A stretch of DNA of 10,373 nt from Hamiltosporidium magnivora (taxonomy: Eukaryota > Microsporidia > Dubosqiidae), in contig PITI01000603.1 of assembly GCA_004325065.1 (NCBI GenBank), positions 1 through 10,373 on the forward strand, read 5' to 3'. The notes beneath the pieces were generated by a model. It did not search any database and was not told where the DNA came from. It saw nothing but the letters and a program-made list of their open reading frames with translations. Below are positions 1 to 7,040 of the stretch, in pieces (the first letter of the stretch is position 1; each line of letters begins with the position of its first letter). A program made the position numbers and the translations under genes.

Positions 1-1
1 T

Positions 2-592
2 GATTTAGAGGGTGTTAGTTATAAGACGGATTCTATTATAAATAAGGGTGTTAGTGATAACACTATTACCACTTTAAATAACACCCCTTTATATATTAAT
101 CTTTCTGTTTCTAAAGAAATAAGACCCTCTTATATTTTACAGGCAATTAACACCCTTAAAAAGAGGTATTGTGAATTAACAGTAAAAACAATACCTACAT
201 TATTAACACCCTCATCTACTTATATCCCATTGTTATTTAAAAGTCTTATTCAGTATTTAACAGATAATAACACTTCAGCTATAAATGTACCTGTTATCGA
301 CTTAATAACACTTTTACACGTTAAATATCTTAAAATAGTATATCCGTTATCGTTAGAACAGTTATTTAGTAATAACACATCATTAACTGATAAATTGATA
401 TTTTTACAAATATTTTTTACTTTGGTTGATACAGTGGATATAATTATGGTAAAAGAGATTTATAAGTATTTTATTTATAAGTCTAAAGGTAATTTATACA
501 ATGATACAATAAAAGAAACTGCTTGTGTGTTTATAGAAAAATGTAAGACAAGAATATATTCTAACAGTCGTTGTAATAGAGATTCTTTATGA
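2..592 (+). CDS. C-terminal part of an unassigned protein, possibly a degenerate RhoGAP-like domain
   Basis: Frame 2 is open from the left edge to a TGA at 590-592, giving 197 visible codons, so the gene is cut at its 5' end. An internal TTG at 230 and other internal codons are not needed as starts because the frame continues upstream. The first 70 residues are rich in Thr, Asn and Ser. From about residue 75 the pattern changes to alternating hydrophobic helices. An Ile-Pro followed by a helix ending QYL (about 75-86), a VPVIDLITLLHVKYL helix (96-110), a Pro-Leu then SLEQLF (about 115-122), VKEIYKYF (150-157) and an Asn followed by ACVF (164-177) fall in the order of the equivalent RhoGAP helices. 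The Arg-finger segment (GIFR-like) is missing, so GAP activity is doubtful. This assignment is inference from pattern only. The gene carries five TAACACC/GGTGTTA words in different frames. No neighbour on the same strand helps to assign it. Confidence 0.6.
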   Translation, partial: DLEGVSYKTDSIINKGVSDNTITTLNNTPLYINLSVSKEIRPSYILQAINTLKKRYCELTVKTIPTLLTPSSTYIPLLFKSLIQYLTDNNTSAINVPVIDLITLLHVKYLKIVYPLSLEQLFSNNTSLTDKLIFLQIFFTLVDTVDIIMVKEIYKYFIYKSKGNLYNDTIKETACVFIEKCKTRIYSNSRCNRDSL

Positions 593-1938
593 ATATATAT
601 TTAAAGATTTAATATTATTTGTAATTTTAAAGATTTATATCTAGATTTAGAGTATGTTTGATGCGTGCTTATTATTAATCGTTTGTTTAGTTATTTGATT
701 TGGTGGAAAAAATGTTAACATTATTTTTATTTTATTTAAAATTTTTTAGTAAATGGAACTTAAGAATGTTGGTATTAGATTGCAAATAAAGGAATAAAGA
801 AAAACCAGTCAACTAAATATGGTCAAGCTTTTAGTATTAAAATTTATAGATAAATTTTGAATATTTAGTATTACAATTTTAAATTCTTTTATGAATTCTT
901 GCTAACTAGAAGATCAAATAGGAAGTCATAGTAAGCCTGCAAAATTAAAAAAAAATTCATGTGATTTTCTATTTCCTTTGTCAAAAAACCATTTGTTTTT
1001 CAATAATTTACATTATAATAAGCGGAATGTCACGATGTATTGATTGTTTTAAGTTAAAATTTTTTTTCTTTGGAGATTTGGATTCGCTTGATTCGAATTT
1101 AATTATAACTTTCATAAAATTTGGTAGAAAAAAATAATTAAAGTTCTAATGACAGTGTGTGGCTTGAATATATTTTGAAGACCTTCTAAGAGGCAAATCA
1201 AGTTAAAATTTAATGCACAAATATTGTTATCATACTTACTAAATGTGTCTAGATGAATTTTATATCTACATTTATATAAAATTCTGGTGTATTCATTTTA
1301 TAATTCCATGTATCAATACGTTAATGGATTTTTATAAACAAAGAATATTAAATAAAAAATAAAGACTTTTCTTTCGTTTAACAGTAATCCAGTTTTCTAG
1401 CCAAAAGAAACATTGTTCAGCTAATTTTACGTGTCTTAACCATTATTGAACAACTTATAAATTGAAAAGATGGAAGAACTTTTTTTTAAAAAATAAAATG
1501 TTAGATTTACACAAGCCTAACGACACTTGAAGTTTTTTTATGATCCTTTGTTCGAAAATTTTTACATATTTATTTCCAAAATCTATAAATTTATCAAGAA
1601 TACCTTTTCAGTTCACTACACAAATACATTTTATAACACTTGTAGCGGTTTTCAAATACCTGCAAATATAATTAGTAACATATTGTTTGACAGCTTTAAA
1701 ATATAGACGTTATAAAATATATACCAAAAAGAGCGAAACTGTACCCGATTTATATCAAAAGTTGGAATTAAATCTGCAGTTTAACAATTACATTTCAAAT
1801 TCATCTCAAAAAAAAATCAAATTTATATTTGTTTATATGATAATTTGTACTATTGTATGAATTAAATATTTTTGTCAATATATAAAATGACTTGACATAA
1901 ATCAATGTGTTTTGCTAAAAATTTATATTTTTTTCTAT

Positions 1939-1950
1939 GCTTACCCTTTT
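1939..1950 (+). promoter_or_regulatory. GCTTACCCTTTT word, identical to the one before the SPX-EXS start
   Basis: The 12 bases at 1939-1950 are identical to the minus-strand sequence at 5454-5443, which lies 6-17 bases before the SPX-EXS start codon. Here no ATG-started reading frame of useful length follows. It may therefore be an orphaned gene-start motif left by a decayed gene, part of a hairpin, or coincidence. Confidence 0.25.
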
Positions 1951-1974
1951 TAAGCAAATATTTGTATAAAAGGG
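1944..1974. repeat. Imperfect inverted repeat / potential hairpin
   Basis: CCCTTTT (1944-1950) pairs with AAAAGGG (1968-1974). The 17-base loop itself contains the 10-base palindrome CAAATATTTG (1955-1964). The stem is seven pairs with three G:C. A short stem like this can arise by chance in AT-rich DNA. Confidence 0.35.
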
Positions 1975-3314
1975 CAATATTTCCCGTTGTTTTCCTTTTG
2001 TTTTAGATCATTTTATAGCATTTTTTTGTTACAAAATAGATAGCAGCAATAGCAATATAACGTAGGCGGACTAATATGCAAAATTGATAAGATCGTATAC
2101 CTTTTATACATAAAAACATATAGTTTAAAAGTTTATATTGAAATATGGCTATAATTTAAAGTAGAAAATTATAAACAATATTTACTAGCATGCAATCATA
2201 GAAAAATTTATAATGTTTTTTTTCAGAAAATTTCCAGCATGAACTCGATCTGATATTAAAAATATATTTCTTGAACATAATCTTACATATTTCAAGGGAC
2301 TTAATTATTCTCAATATTAAGTGTATAACAGTAAATTTATGTGAAGAATCTATCATTTCCAAAAATAAAAATTTCGTTATAAAATTTATTGTTCTTAAGT
2401 TTAAATGATACATTTTATTTTCCAGAATCATCTCTAAGCTAGTGTATTAAAAATTTTCTTTCACTATTCTTTCTTTGTTTTAAAAATTTTCTTCAATATT
2501 CGAAAAAAAATAACGAACTCAATTCTAAAATATACAAGAATTAATAAATTATTTTATCATTCTAAATAATCAACAATGTTCAACCATAACGATTTTTTAA
2601 TACAGCGGGATGTTTGAATGTTCTTAATGCTATTTATAAATAAAAAAAACTTGAGTATAACTAATCTACTTAAGTTAAATGTAAATACAAATATGCCTAT
2701 ATGATGAATTTTTACATTACTTGTTTCAAACATCTGGATACTAAACTTGCATATTTTTTCAAGACGTTTTTTTAAAATATTTATTTGCTTTACATATCTT
2801 TTAATATATAATTCATAGACAGTCAAATCTTAGTTTAAAATTCTTAAATATTATATTTATACAGTTTATAAAACGGAAAATGTTGTTAAAGATTATTAGC
2901 CTTTTTACGAACTCTATATTTTACAGTCCTCAAATATTTAAACCACGTATTAAATACTTAATTCAAATATTCTTCTCTCGTTATAAATTTCTTCTGTTAA
3001 TATTAAAACAATAGAAATGACCAATTATTATATTTTACAAATACAATCATTTTAAACCAACAATTACAATAAAATTTATAATACTAAATCCATCAAAAAG
3101 TATTTTCTTTGTAACTTTGATTCTAATCTAAAATTACTTCACAAAATAATTATTACCTTAAACTTTGAAGGGATGCAAATTTAAAAAGATAATTAATGCA
3201 CTCCTTTAATTAAATTAAGAAAAAAAAGGTCTTAAATATTATATTTATTTGTTAAAAATTAACACCTAACATTACTTATACACTAAAACCCCCTTATCTT
3301 ATAAAGCATACTAT

Positions 3315-3545
3315 AAAGGGTCTTAATCATAGATTTTATAAACTCCCTATCTATTAACACCTTCCGTCACCAACCAAGATGTACAAAGGGTCTTAATCAT
3401 TACATTAAGCTGTGTATACTAACACCTCTTTAATCACCTACCCAGTAGTATAAAAGGTCTTACTTATCATTACAAACCATTTCAATATATTAACACCCCT
3501 TTAATCTACATACTAACAAAATCCTCTTATACAAATTAACACCCC
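3315..3545. repeat. Degenerate array of alternating GGTCTTA and TAACACC words
   Basis: On the + strand TAACACC occurs at 3355, 3420, 3491 and 3537, with an outlying copy at 3260. GGTCTTA occurs at 3319, 3389 and 3456, in the gaps between them. Successive GGTCTTA copies are 70 and 67 bases apart, and TAACACC copies 65, 71 and 46. The 16-mer AAAGGGTCTTAATCAT is exact at 3315-3330 and 3385-3400. This is best read as a decayed tandem repeat of about 65-71 bp, or a set of spaced binding words. It lies immediately downstream of the SPX-EXS stop codon, so at least part would be in that gene's 3' UTR. Confidence 0.6.
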
Positions 3546-3550
3546 AATAA

Positions 3551-5437
3551 TCACACTGTCTCCACATCTCCACGATCTTCCTGATAAAACAAATCTTCCA
3601 CCGGCAAATCAACACCTCTCAAAGCTTTAAGTTGATCACAATTATTAAGATGTTCATATTCCACCCTAAGAATAGTCCATAGAAACCTTCTCACAACTTC
3701 AAATAAAATATAAAAATATTTATTTTCATAAAACCTACAAATAACCCAACTAAGTCTACCAATAACATCATATAAAGCAATAAAAAGATAAACAGAAATA
3801 TTAAAAAGCCTTTTTTTACGTGTTAACCCCCAATCCACCTTAAAATCCCAATACAATGAATAAAGGGTGTTAAAATACCCTATAAAATAAAACACCAAAT
3901 ATAAATATGAATACCTTAAATAAAGCTTAGAAATTATAAAGAAAATAACACCTGTTAAATACTTACCTAAATTATATAAATGTAGGGTGTTATTCGTATC
4001 TAAATATCTTCTTATACATTGTAATATTCTAAAGGTAAGAAATATCAATGGAATATAAGAAGTATTAAAGATAAGAGACAAAGTCATGCTATAACTTAAA
4101 AGACAATCTGCAATATAAAAATGACAAAATTTTACAGAAAAAAAAGGTGAAGTAATCACCTTAAAAATTGCCATTAAAAAAAAATACCTCGTTTTTTTAT
4201 ATAGAAAATTAACAGGTGTTATTATAATAAATATTAATATTATAGGAATAACAGGTATAGGTATGTTAATAAAGGGTTGTATATAATAAAGGGTGTTATT
4301 TACTAGACATAAAATACCAATCAATAAAAGGTATTCACCTGTATTTATAGAAGAAGAAATGTCGTGTTGAAATATCAATTTATAATTTATAAATTTTAAA
4401 TCAAAAATTACCATATTTAACCCAAAAAGTAAAGAAGCTAAAATTAAGATATTTAAAGGTATCAGCAGGGGTAAAGATTTGCATGAAAGAAAAAATAGCG
4501 TTACCCCTAGGGTAAGGGACATACCACTCATAAAAGGTATTATTTGACTAGGCTGTTTTTCTTGAATAATACGTCTAAAAACACTTTTAGCTTTACTATT
4601 ACTCTTAGCAAAATAAGACCTATAAACATTCTTTGACTGTTCTAAGGCTTTTTCTATATGTTTAGAGGTATTAAAATAAGACCCCTTTATTACAGGTAAT
4701 AGTATATCCTTTAGATTAACACCCATTTTTTTATCGAATTTTTTCAATATTTTTTGAAAACCCGTGAAATTTAAATCTTTATATTTTTTTATGGTGGAAA
4801 GCGTAGAAATAAAATCAATTAGGAGTTTCTCTCTTTTTCTATGGAGAGAGTGTTTTTTAAAGAAGGAATTTATTTTTAAGAAAGTAACAGGTGAGTCATT
4901 AGTATTATTATTATTGTTTATGCATGAATTTAGGGTTAGGGAGGGGTTAGGAGAGTTGTTTATGCATGATTCTAGGGTTAGGTTAGGGTTAGAAACAATA
5001 TTACACTCATTAATATTATTATTAATGTCAGTATCAGTATAATGGTTATTTATATTACTATCGTTGATATCAGTAATATTACTGTTAAATACCTCGTTTA
5101 TATTATTTTCTTTACCCTGAACACTACCCTTTACATTACTCTTATCTTTACTATCATTACACTTATCACATGAACTCTCTTCATTTCTAAAAGGTTGTAC
5201 TTCTAATATATCACTATGTGCATCACCAAGAACAGAAGAAAATACAATTTCTTTCTCTTCTAAAGCTCTTTTCTCAATAAAAATATAAAATTCATTTATA
5301 CGGTTTAATTCATTTAATAAAGATTGTTTAAATATTTCTGGTTCCTTCTTTATTATTTCTTTTAGTTTTTGATATGCGATGTACCATTCTTTCCATTCGT
5401 TTGCTTGACATTTTAACAGTGTCTGTGTAAATTTCAT
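3551..5437 (-). CDS. SPX-EXS domain phosphate exporter (XPR1/SYG1 family)
   Basis: 628 residues from ATG at 5437 to TGA at 3551, compared with about 700 in human XPR1. The family exports phosphate through a membrane domain gated by inositol pyrophosphates bound to the cytosolic SPX domain. SPX features are the N-terminal MKFTQTLL, then EWKEWYIAYQKLK (about 14-26), and after a long Asn/Ser/Asp-rich insert (about 90-182) the helix FQKILKKFDKKMG (227-239), which carries the family's ligand-binding lysines. About ten hydrophobic segments lie between 297 and 591. EXS signatures include FYIADCL (440-446), QCIRRYLDT (473-481), GKYL (491-494), LYWDFKVDWGL (528-538), GRLSW (560-564) and EVVRRFLW then EYEHLNNC (580-600). 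The Asp, Arg and Lys residues said to contact phosphate in XPR1 appear retained, by motif comparison from memory. The start is well supported because SPX domains begin with MKF at residue 1. An ACCCTT motif lies just upstream. The localisation (plasma membrane or an internal membrane) cannot be told from the sequence. Confidence 0.96.
   Translation of the reverse strand: MKFTQTLLKCQANEWKEWYIAYQKLKEIIKKEPEIFKQSLLNELNRINEFYIFIEKRALEEKEIVFSSVLGDAHSDILEVQPFRNEESSCDKCNDSKDKSNVKGSVQGKENNINEVFNSNITDINDSNINNHYTDTDINNNINECNIVSNPNLTLESCINNSPNPSLTLNSCINNNNNTNDSPVTFLKINSFFKKHSLHRKREKLLIDFISTLSTIKKYKDLNFTGFQKILKKFDKKMGVNLKDILLPVIKGSYFNTSKHIEKALEQSKNVYRSYFAKSNSKAKSVFRRIIQEKQPSQIIPFMSGMSLTLGVTLFFLSCKSLPLLIPLNILILASLLFGLNMVIFDLKFINYKLIFQHDISSSINTGEYLLLIGILCLVNNTLYYIQPFINIPIPVIPIILIFIIITPVNFLYKKTRYFFLMAIFKVITSPFFSVKFCHFYIADCLLSYSMTLSLIFNTSYIPLIFLTFRILQCIRRYLDTNNTLHLYNLGKYLTGVIFFIISKLYLRYSYLYLVFYFIGYFNTLYSLYWDFKVDWGLTRKKRLFNISVYLFIALYDVIGRLSWVICRFYENKYFYILFEVVRRFLWTILRVEYEHLNNCDQLKALRGVDLPVEDLFYQEDRGDVETV
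4916..4993. repeat. Telomere-like minisatellite inside the SPX-EXS coding sequence
   Basis: Two tandem units of 39-42 bp, each starting TTGTTTATGCATGA on the + strand and followed by runs of TTAGGG and TTAGG-type steps (for example TAGGGTTAGGTTAGGGTTAG at 4974-4993). On the minus strand they encode two peptide copies, NPNLTLESCINN and NPSLTLNSCINN, at about residues 150-174, in the Asn-rich insert of the SPX domain. The frame is kept in both units. The insert probably lies in a flexible loop, since the core SPX helices flank it. Confidence 0.75.
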
Positions 5438-5442
5438 TTTTT

Positions 5443-5454
5443 AAAAGGGTAAGC
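5443..5454 (-). promoter_or_regulatory. CCC-type motif before the SPX-EXS start codon
   Basis: Read on the minus strand, GCTTACCCTTTT ends 5 bases before the ATG at 5437, leaving an almost pure A/T spacer. CCC- or GGG-like motifs a few bases upstream of start codons are known from several microsporidian genomes and are thought to take part in transcription start. Its position supports the chosen start codon. A second, nearly identical copy lies 76 bases further upstream (minus strand, about 5534-5521) within the tandem repeat. Confidence 0.5.
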
Positions 5455-5606
5455 TATATTTTAAGATAAGTAAGTTAAAAGTAGTTAGAAGAATTTTAAG
5501 TGTAAGTTAGAAGTAGTTAGAAGGGTAAGCTATATATATTTAAGAGAAGTAAGTTAAAAGAGAATTAAATGTAAGTTAAGTTTAAGTATAAAATGGTTAG
5601 AAGGGA
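5445..5606. repeat. 76-80 bp tandem repeat upstream of the SPX-EXS gene
   Basis: Unit 1 (5445-5520) and unit 2 (5521-5600) both begin with AAGGGTAAGCTATAT, continue through a TTTAAG-A-AAGTAAGTTAAAAG block, and end in GGTTAG or AGTTAG. A third partial unit begins AAGGGA at 5601. The later parts of the units diverge by substitutions and small indels. Each full unit carries one ACCCTT promoter-like word on the minus strand, so the duplication copied the gene's start-proximal motif. Confidence 0.65.
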
Positions 5607-5813
5607 ACTGTTGATTATATGTAAATTAAATTAAAATTTTTAGATATATTGTTAATTATAGATTATTTATTAGATAAACGTTTAAATTTGATTAAAATAT
5701 TTACGGTTGGAAAAAAAGTGAAAGAGGTGGTTTTTAAATTAAATGAGTTTGTGGTTTTTTAAAAAAAAACGTTTTTTATGATGAAAACTGTACAATATTT
5801 TATTTTTAGAATG

Positions 5814-5900
5814 TATAGTATTTTAAGTGGTTAAAGAGGTAGAAGAAAACATGTAAAAAATGGTAAAAATATTTTAAAGCAGAATTTTATAGTATTTTAA
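5814..5900. repeat. 13-bp direct repeats flanking the duplicated gene tail
   Basis: TATAGTATTTTAA occurs exactly at 5814-5826 and again at 5888-5900, bracketing the segment homologous to the right-edge gene. The arrangement is what a target-site duplication made by a staggered-cut insertion would look like. The word is almost pure A/T, so chance is possible in this DNA. No poly-A tract precedes the second copy. Confidence 0.45.
5825..5890 (+). repeat. Inverted copy of the 3' end of the right-edge gene
   Basis: This segment aligns with the reverse complement of 10139-10203. By eye, 61 of 66 columns match, with four substitutions and one single-base gap, including an unbroken run of 28 identical bases. 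Read on the + strand it still encodes VVKEVEEN followed by one changed residue and a TAA stop, the same ending as the gene at 10172. Homology continues about 34 bases past the stop and starts abruptly upstream. This copy has no open frame of its own before it and is presumably inert, unless it acts as a regulatory or mRNA 3'-end element. Confidence 0.8.
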
Positions 5901-6783
5901 AAATTTTTTTTTTCTGTATTTTTCATAGTTTAATCTTCTTTGTCGCAATATTGAAATTTCTTAAAATTTTATAGTTTTTATTGTCTGATTTGCGATTAAA
6001 ATTGTATTATTGTGAATACGAGGTTCGATTTCCGTGTCTTTATTGTTTTAATATCTTCTTCTTTGATAGATATTTATAATGGCGCATTGGATGTACGTGT
6101 CTCTCGGCTCATTGTATAACATAAAGAGATGTTTATTACTTGCAGTTATGCGTATTCTGTTTTGACTTAGAATATATTGTTTATTAAAAGTAATTAATTT
6201 ATATTTTTGTGCAGCGATTGGCTGTGTATATGCCTTAAGTATTATTATGTTTTAAATTAAACCCGCTGCTTACTTTAATTTAATATAAACAAAGGCTAAA
6301 GCGCAGCAGAAATTTTCTGTGGTTTATTAAGCTATTAAGATGAGAGTTATTTCAAAACATATTTTTATTAACGGTTTTTGGCGAAAAAGCATTTTTTAGG
6401 AAATTTAGGCGGAAATCTAAGAACTAATAGAAAAATACGTGACAAAAACAACTTAAACTTATAGAAATAAAAATTCAAAGCAAAAAATTTAAAGAATTTT
6501 TTTTTTAACATTTCATTCACATTTGTTTCTGGTTTGTTTGCGCCTTACTTTTGAAATTTTAATAAACTACTATTGTGTAATATATCTATAATAATGAATG
6601 TTTATCCATAAAAAAAAGGTAAGCCTTTCATCGACTTGAAGGAATAATACTACGATGCTTTCATACATAAATTTTTATAATTACATGTAATATTTATGTG
6701 GTTTAAATGGGGGTTTTATTTGTTTTGGGTAAGACAAATTTCTTCACAAAAATGATCATTAAGACAATCTTTTATAGGTGCTG

Positions 6784-7040
6784 ATGGAATGCAGAAATTT
6801 TTGTTCATTAGATAATTTTTCTGATGAAGAGAAATTAACCACATTAAAAACTATATGCTTAGCAACGATTGTATTGAAATGGTGTTAAAATCTTTGTTGC
6901 CGTTTTGGCGGGATATAAACCATACTGTATATATAAGCGAATGTCTTATAATCCCGAGTTATAACAGTTTTAAAGAAAACAAATATAAAACTTTCATTTC
7001 TTCATCCTCGACACCGAAAGATAAAAGGGAAATGGAATAA
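6784..7040 (+). pseudogene. Possible frameshifted gene relic, function unknown
   Basis: Two + strand frames overlap here. One runs from ATG 6784 for 34 codons and looks protein-like (it includes LDNFSDEEKLTTLKTICLAT). The second runs from ATG 6855 to TAA 7038-7040 (61 codons, including LLPFWRDINHTVYISECL). They differ by one reading-frame step, as one frameshift in a single short gene would give. The segment is less AT-rich than its surroundings and holds the only GGTGTTA copy outside the two main clusters (6881-6887). No family is recognised. It may be a chance open stretch. Confidence 0.25.

Larger units (their letters stand above)
593..3259. other. Long AT-rich stretch without a recognisable gene
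   Basis: About 2.67 kb of strongly AT-rich DNA with many A and T runs and stops in all frames. The two longest open frames, on the minus strand at 2156-2431 and 2557-2826, encode 91 and 89 residues rich in Ile, Lys, Phe and Leu, as any AT-rich random frame would. I do not call them genes. There is no TAACACC/GGTGTTA word here until 3260, in contrast to the flanking coding regions. Structures seen are an imperfect hairpin at 1944-1974 and a GCTTACCCTTTT word at 1939-1950, listed separately. I see no tRNA-like or rRNA-like segment. The stretch could be decayed genes or mobile elements too old to recognise. Confidence 0.6.

Noticed and set aside
2156..2431. 91-codon minus-strand reading frame as a gene
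   Set aside because: Composition is that of random AT-rich DNA, there is no start-proximal CCC motif, and no domain is recognisable.
4764..5042. 92-codon + strand reading frame
   Set aside because: It is the antisense shadow of the SPX-EXS gene, open because of the Asn-rich and telomere-like repeats.
5825..5890. Terminal inverted repeats of a 4.3 kb transposon, paired with 10139-10203
   Set aside because: The inverted blocks could be read as transposon ends, but the outer block is coding sequence and stop codon of a gene, the interval holds no transposase-like frame, and the 13-bp direct repeats flank the small block rather than the whole interval.
6018..6100. tRNA gene, possibly permuted
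   Set aside because: GGTTCGATTTCC near 6022 resembles a B box and TGGCGCATTGG near 6080 resembles an A box, but they are in the wrong order, the T-arm and D-arm do not pair with normal loop sizes, and no acceptor stem forms in either arrangement.
6707..6800. Short spliceosomal intron (GTAAGA at 6729 to AG at 6777) upstream of the 6784 relic
   Set aside because: Joining the two sides from the ATG at 6707 gives a frame that soon meets a stop and does not match the frame of the relic.
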